DNA of 64,000 nucleotides, taken from Euglena gracilis. Taxonomy: Eukaryota; Euglenida; Euglenophyceae; Euglenales. The position numbers and the translations under genes are program-made. This document shows positions 55,075 to 64,000 of the stretch, piece by piece (position 1 is the stretch's first letter; each line of letters begins with the position of its first letter). Location of the stretch: assembly GCA_039621445.1 (NCBI GenBank), contig CP154957.1:10782409-10846408 (forward strand), read 5' to 3'. The notes under the pieces were generated by a model that worked only from the letters and a program-made list of their open reading frames with translations, was not told where the DNA came from and made no database searches.

Positions 55075-55213
55075 CTCCAGGATGGGCTTGTTTTGCCATC
55101 CTTTGTCACCATCGTCACCAGTGACCCATTGGCGGGTAAATTGTTGCCCGATGCCCACTCAAATACTTGCTCTGCCACCACTCCCAGAGGGGTCCATGTG
55201 CTGCGATCCGCAT
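55075..55213 (-). CDS. QDPR: QDPR exon with [14 protein letters not shown]
   Basis: Preceded by TTTCCTCCACCCAG. It encodes [20 protein letters not shown] then [18 protein letters not shown], with donor GAG|GTGTGTG. The match to the family runs to about eight residues short of the normal C-terminus, so a small last exon is expected. Confidence 0.9.
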
Positions 55214-56211
55214 CTGGGTGGAGGAAACCCTTGATTGACATTTGTGGTTTTATCCACAAATCTTTGACTCAAGACAATACACGATGTATTGTGTACTCTG
55301 TGTCTAAGAGAAAACAACTACTGGAACAGTATCAAGAAATAAATGCCAAAATGAACACACACACACACACACACATACATACTTACACACACGCACGCAC
55401 ACATGCACGCACACACTCACACACACCCTGACATGTGCACATGAATCCATAAAAAGCCAAAAACACGTACTTGCATGAAAATAAATTCCTAAAATCATTA
55501 ATAAAGTGTCGAGAAATGCTGCTTTGAAGGGACATACATGTCCCAGTTTGGAGCAGAATTTCTCAACGCTTTTCCTGAGGCCAGAAAACGATGACCGGCA
55601 CGTTTTCAGGTTTCAGAAACAATCACAACGGCTGTGAACAAATCACTGAAAACCAGAAAATGGTCGCGTCCCCAAGATGCAGGCATTTGGGCCAAGCAAC
55701 AGCAGGGGATCCTCCGGCGGGCATCGCGCTGCGGTTCATCGGGGTGTCGAGCGTCACCGGCAGTAGGCACACCACGCGTGAATCAGGCGGCAGCCCGGCC
55801 TCCGGGTGAGAGAGCGACGCCGCGAGCTGGTGCACAGCCGCCTGAAGGCAGAAGTGAGGAATGCAAAATGCTTCTCCTCGGGGGGGGGGGGATTGCGGAA
55901 AATTGCGGAAATTGCGGGAAAATCACGGAAAACTGCGGAAAAAAATTACGGAAAAACTGCGGAAAAATCGTGGAAAGGTCGTCGCCACATCTCCCATCAT
56001 GCCAACAGCACATCTCTGTGTGATTGCTGCCTTTCGGAAAGCTGTGCAGAAATTGCGGGGGAAAAATACGGATATCAATCTCCCTCCCCCTGTTCTCCTG
56101 CTCTGAGCATTGATCGGTTGAATCTGATGTGTTGCTGAGGGTCCAAATAAGAATACCAACCTTGAAGGAACTATTTTAATATGTATGTATATATGTATGT
56201 ATGTATGTATG

Positions 56212-56245
<34 letters not shown>

Positions 56246-59200
56246 TGTATGTATGTATGTATGTATGTATGTATGTATGTATGTATGTATGTATGTATGT
56301 ATGTATGTATGTATGTATGTATGTATGTATGTATGTATGTATGTATGTATGTATGTATGTATGTGTGCATGCATGCATGCATGCATGCATGCATGTATGT
56401 GTGTATGTATGTGTGTATGTATTATGTATGTATGTATGTATGTATGTATGTATGTATGTATGTATGTATGTATGTATGTATGTATGTATGTATGTATGTA
56501 TGTATATATGTATGTATGTATGTATGCATGTATGCATACATGCATGCATGTATGTATGCATGCATGCATGTATGTATGTGTGTATGTATTATGTATGTAT
56601 GTATGTATGTATGTATGTATGTATGTATGTATGTATGTATGTATGTATGTATGTATGTATGTATGTATGTATGTATGTATGTATGTATGTATGTATGTAT
56701 GTATGTATGTATGTATGTATGTATGTATGTATGTATGTATGTATGTATGTATGTATGTATGTATGTATGTATGTATGCATGCATGTATGTATGTATGTAT
56801 GTATGTATGTACAAGTAGGCGCTAGCTTCGCTACGCGCGTGAGCTTCGCTCACCCCCCCCCCCCAAAAGCCACATCCTTACATTGCGGTCGCAGTTTTCC
56901 CATCTCCTTTTCAGGCCGGACGCAAAAGCCTTTCGAATCATGGATTTGCTTATGGCCTGCCCGGTTGCCTGAGCCGGCCCGGCCCGGCCGGCGACCCAGC
57001 AGCCCAGCCCGGCACAGCCATCGGCCCAGCGGCCTGACCCGGTCTGGCCCGGCCCGGCCCGGCCTGGCCGGCGGCCCAGCGGCACGGCACGGGACGGCAG
57101 TCCGGCAGCCTGACTCGGCCCGGCCCGGCCGGCAGCCCAGCGGCCCGGGCCTGCCCGGCCCAGCCGGCGGCCTGGCCCGGCCTGGCCCGGACCGACCGGT
57201 GGCCCAGTCCGACCCGGCTGGCGGCCAGGCCCAGCCCGGCCAGGCGGCACAGCCAGCGGCCCGGCGGCCTGACCTGGCCTGGCATGGCTCGGCCTGGCCA
57301 GGCCTGGTCGGCGGCCCGGCCCGGCCCGGCCTGGTCGGCGGCCCGGCCCGGCCCGGCCAGGTGGCACGGTCCGGCACGGCTGGCGGCCCGGCGGCACCGC
57401 CCGGCCCGGCCGGCGGCCCAGCGGCCTGACCCGGCCCGGCCCGGCCCGGACTGGCCCGGCCAGGCGGCCCGGCCGGCCCGGCCCGGCCTGTCCCGCAGGC
57501 GGCTCGGCAGCCTGACCTGGCCTGGCCCGGCCCGGACCGGCCCGGCCTGGCCGGCGGAGGGGCCTGGCCGGCGGCCCGGCCGGCGGTCCAGCGGCCCGGC
57601 CTGGCCCGCGGCACACCCAGCGGGCCCGGCCGGCAGCCCGGCGGCCTGGCCCAGCCCGGCCGGCAGCCCGGCGGCCTGGCCCAGCCCGGCCGGCGGCCCA
57701 GCCCAGCCCTGCCCGGCGGCCCAGCGGCTCGGCCCGGCCCGGCCCGGCGGCACAGCCATCGGCCCGCTGGCCTGACCCGGCCTGGCCCGGCCGGCCAGGC
57801 CGAGCCATGCCTGGCCGGCAGCCCAGCAAGCCCGGACCTGCCCGGCTCGGCCCGGCCTGGCCCGGCGGCACAGCCAGCGGCCCGCCGGCCTGACCGGGCC
57901 TGGCCCAGCCCGGCCCGGCCCGGCGGCACAGCCCGGCACAGCTCAGCCTGGCCGGCGGCATGGCCCGGCTTGGCCGGCGGCTCAGCACCCCGGTCCGGCC
58001 CGGCCGTCGGCCAGGCCCCACCCGGCCCGGCGGCACAGCCAGCGGCCCATCGGCCTGACCTGGCCCGGACCGGGAGCCCGGCGGCCCGGCCCGGCCCGGC
58101 CCGGCGGCAAAGCCAGCGGCCCCAGCCTGACTTGGCCTGGGCCGGCCCGGCCCGGCCCGGCGGCCTGACCCGGCCTGGCACGGCACGGCCTGGCGAGGCC
58201 TGGTCGGCAGCCCGGCCCGGCCCGGCCCGGCGGCACGGTCCGGCACGGCCGGCGGCCCGGCAGCACGGCCCGGCACGGCCGGCGGCCCGGCGGCGCGGCT
58301 CGGCCCGGCCCTGCCCGGCGGCACGGCCAGCGGCCCGGCGGCCTGACCCGGCCTGGCACGGCCCGGCCTGACCCGGCCTGGCACGGCCCGGCCTGGCCAG
58401 GCCTGGTCGGTGGCCTGGCCCAGCCTGGCCCGGCCTGTGGGAACCCCCTTTTGGGGGGCCCCGTACGGGCCCCAAAACGGTGCGGAGGGGCCGGGGGTAT
58501 GTGGGGTGTATACAGGCCACTTGGGGGTCCCCCATGGTTGGTTTGGGTCCCCGGGTGGGTCCGTTCAGTTCCCCATGCGTTTTGGGTAATTCTCAAAAAA
58601 TCGATTTTTTGGCCCCCCGGAAGGCTGAAAAACGGCCAAGTCCTGTGGGAACCCCCTTTTGGGGGGCCCCGTACGGGCCCCAAAACGGTGCGGAGGGGCC
58701 GGGGGTATGTGGGGTGTATACAGGCCACTTGGGGGTCCCCCATGGTTGGTTTGGGTCCCCGGGTTGGTCCGTTCAGTTCCCCAGCGGTTTTGGGAAATTT
58801 TCAAAAAATCAATTTTTTGCCCCCCGGAAGGCTGAAAAACGGCCAAGTCCTGTGGGAACCCCCTTTTGGGGGACCCCGTACGGGGTTCAGAACGGTCCGG
58901 AGGGGCCGGGGGTATGTGGGGTGTATACAGGCCACTTGGGGGTCCCCCATGGTTGGTTTGGGTCCCCGGGTGGGTCCCCATCCGTTTCGGGAAATTCTCA
59001 AAAAATCGATTTTTTGCCCCCCGGAAGGCTGAAAAACGGCCAAGTCCTGTGGGAACCCCCTTTTGGGGGACCCCGTACGGGGTTCAGAACGGTCCGGAGG
59101 GGCCGGGGGTATGTGGGGTGTATACAGGCCACTTGGGGGTCCCCCATGGTTGGTTTGGGTCCCCGGGTGGGTCCCCATCCGTTTCGGGAAATTCTCAAAA

Positions 59201-62200
59201 AATCGATTTTTTGCCCCCCGGAAGGCTGAAAAACGGCCAAGTCCTGTGGGAACCCCCTTTTGGGGGACCCCGTACGGGGTTCAAAACGGTGCGGAGGGGC
59301 CGGGGGTATGTGGGGTGTATACAGGCCACTTGGGGGTCACCCATGGTTGGTTTGGGTCCCCGGGTGGGTCCGTGAGGTTCCCCGTCCGTTTTGGGTAATT
59401 TTCAAAAAATCGATTTTTTGGCCCCCCGGAAGGCTGAAAAACGGCCAGATCCTGTGGGAACCCCTTTTGGGGGGACCCTTACGGGCCCCAAAACGGTCCG
59501 GACGGGCCGGGGGTATGTGGGGTGTATACAGGCCACTTGGGGGTCCCCCATGGTTGGTTTGGGTCCCCGGGTGGGTCCGTGCAGTTCCCCGTCAGTTTTG
59601 GGAAAACTTCAAAAAATCGATTTTTTGGCCCCCGGAAGGCTGAAAAATGGCCAAGTCCCGTGGGAACCCCTTTTGGGGGGCCCCGTACGGGCCCCAAAAC
59701 GGTCCGGACGGGCCGGGGGTATGTGGGGTGTATACAGGCCACTTGGGGGTCCCCCATGGTTGGTTTGGGTCCCCGGGTGGGTCCGTGCAGTTCCCCGTCC
59801 GTTTTGGGTAATTTCCATCATTTGTCCTCCTATCCTAATATAATACACTTTTGTTGTTTTCAGGGCCTGACAACGCACACAGAAAAAGTTATTCAAAAAG
59901 CAAAAAAAAATTCGTTGTTGTTGTTGTTGTTGTTGTTGTTCATGTATGTACTTATGTAAGTGATGTATGTATGTATGTATGTATGTATGTATGTATGTAT
60001 GTATGTATGTATGTATGTATGTATGTATGTATGTATGTATGTATGTAGGTATGTATGTATGCATGCATGTATGTATGTATGTATGTATGTATGTATGTAT
60101 GTATGTATGTATGTATGTATGTATGTATGTATGTATGTATGTATGTATGTATGCATGTATGTATGTACAAGTCGGCGCTAGCTTCGCTACGCGCGTGAGC
60201 TTCGCCCCCCCCCCCCCTCCAAAAGCGTGGTGAGCCACATCCTCTGACCCGGCCCGCCCCGGCGGCCCAGCCCGGCTGGCGGCGCGGCGGCACAGCCGGC
60301 GGCCCGGCGGCACGGCCCGCCCCGGCCCAGCTGGCGGCCCGGCCCAGCCCGGCCCAGCCCGGCTGGCGGCCCGGCCCGGCCCGGCCCGGCACGGCGGCAC
60401 AGCCGGCGGCCCGGCCCGGCCGGCGGCGCGGTGGCACATCCGGTGGCCGGGCCCGGCACGGCCCTGCCCGGCCCGGCCCGGCCCGGCCCGGCCGGCGGCC
60501 CGGCCTGGCCCTGCCCGGCCCGGCTGGCGGCCCGGCCCAGCCCGGCCCGGCTGGCGGCCCGGCCCGGCGGCACGGCCTGGCACGGCGGCACAGCCAGCGG
60601 CCCAGCCCGGCCCGGCCCGGCCGGCGGCGCGGCGGCACAGCCGGCGGCCCGGCCCGTCCCGGCCCTGCCCGGCCCGTCAGCACGGCCCGGCACGGCCGGC
60701 GGCACGGCCCGGCCCGGCCGGCCCGGCCCGGCGGGTTTGCCCGGCACGCACAGCGGCCCTGCCCGGCCCGGCGGGTCGGCTTGGCACGGCCGGCGGCCCG
60801 GCCGGCCCGGCCCGGCGGGTCGGCCCGGCCCGGCCCGGCCCGGCTGGCGGTTGGTTTGGGTCCCCGGGTGGGTCTGTGCAGTTCCCCATCCGTTTTGGGT
60901 AAATGGATTTTTTGCCCCCCCGGAAGGCAAGGAAAAATGGCCAAATCCTGTGGGAACCCGTTTTGGGGGGGCCCGTACGGACCCCAAATCGGTCCGGAAG
61001 CACCGGGGGTATGTGGGGTGCATACAGGCCACTTGGGGGTCCCCCATGGTTTTTTTGTGTCCGCGGGAGGGTCTGTGCAGTTCCCCATCCGTTTTGGATA
61101 ATTTCAAAAAATCGATTTTTTTGCCCCCCGGAAGGCTAAAAAAATGGCCAAGTCCTGTGGGAACCGCTTTTGGGGGTCCCCGTACGGGCCCCAAAACGGT
61201 GCGGAGGGGCCGGGGGTATGTGGGGCGTATACAGGCCACTTGGGGGTCCCCCATGGTTGGTTTGGGTCACCGGGTGGGTCCGTGCAGTTCCCCATCCGTT
61301 TTGGGTAATTTTCAAAAAATCGATTTTTGACCCTAAAATGGCCAAAAATGCCTCAGTCCCCCCTGGGCCCCCTTTTTTGGTCCTTCGACGGCCCGTATCT
61401 GGGCCAAGCCGGACAGCCGGACCCCCGGGTCTCCACCAGTGGTTGGGAGGTCCCTGGGGCTTCAATTTTGCCTGGGGGGTGTTTCCTTCAAATCCCCACG
61501 GGTTTCGAGATATTTTGGAAAAATCGATTTTTTGACCCCAAAATGGCCCCCGCGGTGAAAATTTTTTAAGTCGGAAGGGACCCTGGGGGTACCACTAGTT
61601 CACCATACCTAGGTGTCTCGTCGAGTCCTGGGACCTATTCCATCATTTGTTCTCCTATCCTAATATAATACACTTTTGTTGTTTTTGGGGCCTGACGACG
61701 CACACAGAAAAAGTTATTCAAAAAGCAAAAAAAAATTGTTGTTGTTGTTGTTCAAATGTATGTACTTATGTAAGTGATGTATGTATGTATGTATGTATGT
61801 ATGTATGTATGTATGTATGTATGTATGTCTGTATGTATGTGTGTATGTATGTATGTATGTATGTATGTATGTATGCATGTATGTATGTATATATGTATGT
61901 ATGATTGTATGTATGTACCATATGTATGTACGTACACATTTATGTATGTATGTGTTTACACATATAGTACGGGAAGGCCAGGTGAGGGGTGGTTGGATCA
62001 CCCCCTCCACCCATCAAGATGGGGGGCGTGGATCTCAATCCACCACTCTGGGTTTCCAGGATTTCCTTTTCAGCCCTGAATGGGGGGATGGTTATGGGTC
62101 ACTGCTGGGGACGATCCAGGCAAAATTTCCCTGAAAAAAGACAATTTCGTGCCTACTGTGCCTTTTGTGCCAGGGGGTATGGCACTAACTGTCCAAAATC

Positions 62201-64000
62201 CACCCCCCCCCCCTGCTGTGTTGTGTCAACAGTGACGTGGTGGCTTTCCATTTCGCTGACTCTGTTTCTGCTGAGAGAGATCCCACACAAACTCACACAT
62301 CAACCTTGGCTGGCAATAAAAAAAAATAGTTTGTTGAGCTCTTGGAACCCTGGGGAAGTGCACCTTTGCCATCCCATACGCCAGCATCGTAGGGGTGCCT
62401 CCCTGTGCCGCTGCTGCGCCAGGCAAAAGCAGAAAGCAGCCAAAGACGTCCCCTTGTTTTCAATTGGGGGAGGGGGCTGAGGCGATGGTAATTGCAAAAC
62501 ATGACCGTTTTCTGTGGCAGTGTTCCTGTGGGACAAACTGCTTTTCATATATGTCTGGTTTGATAACTGATAGCAGGGCGGTCCTTAAGCAAATAAAAAA
62601 AACTCCGCTGTCCCAGCACACTCAATGAAAATATACAGGAAAATGGGCAAAGAAATTTGGCATTCTTCGGTGAGAACAGGTTGACATCAGGGGGAAAAAC
62701 TGATTCTTGGCATCCTTGGACCATCGCCCATCCACCCAAATCATAAAAAGTGTGTTTTTTAGACTTTTTAATTTTGGACCCCGTTCAAGTCCCAGTCCGG
62801 CCCTTGGTCGGCCTTTTGGCCGAAAAGGGGGCGGTCCTTAAGAAACAAAAATAAAAAACTTTCCTGTCCCTTAAAGACCACCCTGACTGATAATCACACA
62901 CATGCACATACTACATGTATCATTTTTGAAACAAATTGATCTGATTCAGATGAGAAAATATTAGCGTCGTTCGGGCAAGTGGGCAGAAAGGAGGGCACAT
63001 GTTCAGCGCATTCAAACAGCAAACAAAGCGAAGCAAACAAGGGGCACGTTTGGAGTTTCCCAGTTTGCAGGCGGTCTGTGCTGCCACAAGCAGGATTTGA
63101 AAATATAAAAATTGGCTTTCATTAAAATAAAGCATCATAACTTCATCTCAAAAAAAACCAAAGAAATTGGTTTTCGACGTTCAAAACAAGAAGTTTGGTT
63201 TACCAACATTCCTCAAGAAGAATTTTTTTTAAAAAAACCTTCAACAAACGATGATAAATACCGTGAAAAAAAGGTCAATGAATTCGCTGTGGGCGAGGTC
63301 AGCCCACATTACAAATAAAACCCCCGCGAAGAACTTGTCCCAAATAATAACATCCTCAGGATTTCGACAAAAGTGCTGAAAATTACCCACCCCCTCTTAA
63401 AAAGAAGAAACTTTGACTTAAGCTGGTGCCTGAACTGATAGAACCTTTGAGATTTACCGATGTGGACAATAATGGCCTGCGGGGTTTCTATTTAAGGGAT
63501 ACAACAAGCAAAATACAAATTGAAATGCCGGAGCCCAAACCATTCAAAATTCTGGGAGCCAATCCAATCCAAAAATGTAGGTTGGAATGATTCTTTTCAC
63601 CAATCACAGGAGGAGGGGTACCGTTTGCTGTGAGGCACCCACCGGTAGCTGGCCCCTGGAGGGTTGCCTCTGGATCTCCAAGAAAATTTACCTTGAAAAT
63701 GACATCTTAGTCCCGGAAAATGGAGAGCACCCACTCCAAAATCCCCACCCAAGGGGGGGGGGTGGCTGCCTAAAAGAAACTCCCAGCCAAAACACATATG
63801 AAGAAAAACAACAACAACTAAAACCAAACACACAACACCTTTTCCCAATCCCGTCGTGTTCAAATGTCAAAGCCTGGGCACTACAGAAGACATGACACTC
63901 TGGCTGAACATCAGCTCCACATCCGTGACGAGCTTGTCAGAATTCAAACTTCCACCTGCCCAACCACCAGCCACATTGACAACGGAATCCAGCCGTTGCG
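55075..64000 (-). CDS. QDPR: Dihydropteridine reductase, 5' end outside window
   Basis: This short-chain dehydrogenase reduces quinonoid dihydrobiopterin to tetrahydrobiopterin with NADH. Exons in coding order: from beyond 64000 to 63885, a tentative 63476-63458, 62413-62364, 55841-55718 and 55213-55075. Signatures: [11 protein letters not shown], the catalytic Y-x-x-x-K as [13 protein letters not shown], the highly specific [12 protein letters not shown], and [19 protein letters not shown] then [13 protein letters not shown]. About 14 residues before GGTPT...YGMAK and the last few C-terminal residues were not found. The Rossmann glycine motif lies off the right edge. Phases agree at all located junctions. 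One junction lacks GT. A 6.5-kb intron holds a composite satellite. Confidence 0.92.
55214..55717 (-). other. QDPR intron with noncanonical 5' end
   Basis: The homology-placed intron starts CCGGAGGATCC and ends TTTCCTCCACCCAG. GGAGGA (bases 3-8) is complementary to TCCTCC (bases 12 to 7 from the end). It also contains a CA microsatellite (55352-55430). Confidence 0.6.
55718..55841 (-). CDS. QDPR: QDPR exon with [11 protein letters not shown]
   Basis: Acceptor TTCTGCCTTCAG. It encodes [20 protein letters not shown] and [20 protein letters not shown]. By homology it ends after ATG CCC G (55718), where the next base pair is CC rather than GT. A GA donor at 55711 would be the alternative and would add two residues. 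Confidence 0.9.
56181..56812 (+). repeat. (ATGT)n array, first block
   Basis: About 630 bp of GTAT/ATGT tetramers with ATGC variants clustered at 56366-56395 and 56525-56575. Several hundred codons of Met-Tyr-Val-Cys on one strand and His-Thr-Tyr-Ile on the other are artefacts. The breaks TATTATG at 56420 and 56588, about 168 bp apart, indicate an internal duplication. Confidence 0.95.
56813..56870 (+). repeat. Conserved linker with GCTAGCTTCGCTACGCGCG
   Basis: TACAAGTAGGCGCTAGCTTC, GCTACGCGCGTGAGCTTCGC, a C-run, AAAAG and GCCACATCC recur at 60166-60242 in the same place between the ATGT tract and the CCGGC array. Confidence 0.85.
56960..58436 (+). repeat. CCCGGC/CCGGCGG GC-rich array, first block
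   Basis: Nearly 1.5 kb built from CCCGGCC, CCGGCGGCC and CCTGGCC words, at well over 75% G+C by eye. It resembles a degenerate array with larger units (for example GGCCCGGCGGCCTGACCCGG recurring). Long open frames on both strands are composition artefacts. Confidence 0.9.
58436..59815 (+). repeat. Tandem repeat of about 197-208 bp, 6.7 copies
   Basis: Units start TGTGGGAACCCC at 58436, 58644, 58851, 59048, 59245, 59453 and 59659. Periods are 208, 207, 197, 197, 208 and 206; the short type lacks about 11 bp around GTCCGTTCAGTTCCCC. Each unit contains GTGTATACAGGCCACTTGGG and AAAAAATCGATTTTTTG, both dyads. Copies are about 95% alike by eye. Confidence 0.97.
59816..59962 (+). repeat. Module spacer, copy 1 (pair at 61641-61778)
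   Basis: CATCATTTGTCCTCCTATCC, TAATATAATACACTTTTGTT, CACACAGAAAAAGTTATTC, a (TTG)n tract and ATGTACTTATGTAAGTGATG occur in this order in both copies. The TTG tract is longer here than in the second copy. Confidence 0.93.
59963..60165 (+). repeat. (ATGT)n array, second block
   Basis: About 200 bp of ATGT tetramers with isolated ATGC and GTAGG variants, followed by the same linker as at 56813. Confidence 0.95.
60241..60850 (+). repeat. CCCGGC/CCGGCGG GC-rich array, second block
   Basis: About 610 bp of the same words as 56960-58436, ending where GGTTTGGGTCCCCGGG of the 200-bp repeat begins. Confidence 0.9.
60851..61330 (+). repeat. 200-bp repeat, second block (about 2.3 copies)
   Basis: Diverged copies of the 58436 unit: GGTTTGGGTCCCCGGGTGGG, TGTGGGAACC at 60950 and 61157, TATGTGGGG(T/C)GTATACAGG, then AAAAAATCGATTTTTGACC. 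Confidence 0.93.
61331..61640 (+). other. Sequence between 200-bp repeats and second spacer
   Basis: It contains GGTTTCGAGATATTTTGG and AAAAATCGATTTTTTGACCCC, so it is a more distant relative of the tandem unit. It continues to TCGTCGAGTCCTGGGACC. Nothing coding. Confidence 0.6.
61641..61778 (+). repeat. Module spacer, copy 2
   Basis: Same ordered words as 59816-59962, differing by point changes and a shorter TTG tract. Confidence 0.93.
61779..61925 (+). repeat. (ATGT)n array, third block
   Basis: About 145 bp of ATGT with several variants; the linker and GC array do not follow. The composite satellite ends here. Confidence 0.93.
61926..62363 (-). other. End of the QDPR 6.5-kb intron, unique sequence
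   Basis: No repeats except a C-run at 62203. On the gene strand it follows the GTGCAC donor at 62363. No further exon is seen. Confidence 0.5.
62364..62413 (-). CDS. QDPR: QDPR exon with catalytic YGMAK
   Basis: Acceptor TTTTGCCTGGCGCAG, donor AAG|GTGCAC. It encodes [16 protein letters not shown]. Tyr and Lys are the SDR catalytic pair. The next codons, GCG GCT GTG CAC CAG, start the exon at 55841, 6.5 kb away. Confidence 0.93.
62414..63457 (-). other. QDPR intronic sequence
   Basis: AT-rich. Contains a GGCCTTTTGGCC-type dyad near 62810 and otherwise nothing recognisable. A good acceptor-like sequence near 63090 (CTTGTGGCAG, minus strand) leads into no family-like peptide. Confidence 0.45.
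63458..63476 (-). CDS. QDPR: Tentative QDPR 19-nt micro-exon
   Basis: Between CCCCGCAG and G|GTAAAT lies GCCATTATTGTCCACATCG, encoding AIIVHI plus one base. Joined to the next exon it gives [15 protein letters not shown], which aligns without gaps to the LLTLAGA...GTP block of the family. Phase fits downstream. The residues between it and the exon above remain missing. Confidence 0.4.
63885..64000 (-). CDS. QDPR: QDPR exon with VAGGWAGG (open at right edge)
   Basis: It encodes [20 protein letters not shown] then [17 protein letters not shown], donor TCT|GTAGTG at 63884. VAGGWAGG is the nucleotide-side loop specific to this reductase family. It continues beyond the window. Confidence 0.92.

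Larger units (their letters stand above)
55842..62363 (-). other. QDPR 6.5-kb intron carrying the composite satellite
   Basis: Conventional ends: GTGCAC at 62363 and CTTCAG at 55842 on the gene strand. It contains, on the plus strand, two and a half modules of ATGT tract, a GCTAGCTTCGCTACGCGCG linker, a CCGGC array, ~200-bp tandem repeats and a spacer. No exon is seen inside. Confidence 0.8.

Noticed and set aside
54703-55431. 242-codon frame with His-Thr repeats
   Set aside because: It is a CA microsatellite, and the antisense strand carries the real reductase exon.
56185-57429. Open frame of 414 codons
   Set aside because: It is translated ATGT microsatellite followed by GC array; there is no domain, and the complementary strand is open too.
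56850-58535. Open frames of 517 and 561 codons rich in Pro, Gly, Arg and Ala
   Set aside because: They follow from the CCGGC repeat lacking stops in every frame.
58480-59375. Repeated protein frames in the 200-bp units
   Set aside because: All frames of both strands stay open because the units are GC-rich and near multiples of three; some unit lengths (208, 197) break the frame. No coding bias.
63597-63870. Candidate reductase exon ending AAG|GTAAAT near 63690
   Set aside because: Splice-like borders are good, but the encoded peptide ([15 protein letters not shown]) does not resemble the missing reductase segment.

Overview
The window is eukaryotic nuclear DNA: introns are kilobases long, simple repeats and poly-G/poly-C tracts are everywhere, and transposons carry reverse transcriptase. 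It is gene-poor. Two host genes can be recognised, both on the minus strand and both split into small exons: a fructose-1,6-bisphosphatase (six homology-supported exons, 37191-45976) and the C-terminal two thirds of a dihydropteridine reductase (55075-64000; its 5' part lies beyond the right edge). One intron end of the reductase gene lacks GT, but a 6-base stretch just inside the intron is complementary to one just before the next exon, as in the nonconventional introns of euglenids. Upstream of the phosphatase are two candidate exons, each coding a hydrophobic segment. The first follows a pyrimidine-rich AG only 4 nt before an ATG. That suggests (not proven) a spliced leader plus a two-membrane-span plastid presequence, as in euglenids and peridinin dinoflagellates. 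A photosynthetic euglenid is the best guess; a dinoflagellate or another complex-plastid alga is not excluded.

Region by region. 1-17660: four related DIRS-like (tyrosine-recombinase) retroelements lie head to tail on the plus strand. Copies 3 (6361-12063) and 4 (12627-17045) are bounded by a 26-bp inverted terminal repeat and would be about 4.2 kb without insertions. Copy 1 runs off the left edge and copy 2 is 5'-truncated. All are decayed by frameshifts and stops. Order of parts: Gag-like, RT, RNase H, NPPW domain, tyrosine recombinase. Younger elements sit inside them: a MITE-like insert (about 1498-1718), a 1.16-kb insert ending in an 84-bp foldback (8644-9800), a tRNA-derived SINE with target duplication (10070-10400) and a MITE with perfect 11-bp inverted ends (15137-15398).

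17661-37190: no convincing gene. The stretch holds foldback elements, minisatellites, palindromic repeat families, G/C tracts and a hAT-type MITE with a perfect 8-bp target duplication (36395-36870).

37191-51032: the phosphatase gene, its introns full of repeats (a second MITE copy, a cluster of TGCGCA palindromes, a CACG microsatellite). 51033-55074: intergenic or uncertain, with a 336-bp MITE flanked by TA. 55075-64000: the reductase gene. Its 6.5-kb intron holds a composite satellite of TATG tracts, CCGGC-rich arrays and a roughly 200-bp tandem repeat; the module recurs two and a half times.

The host genes are not an evident operon or pathway pair: one acts in gluconeogenesis or the Calvin cycle, the other regenerates tetrahydrobiopterin.
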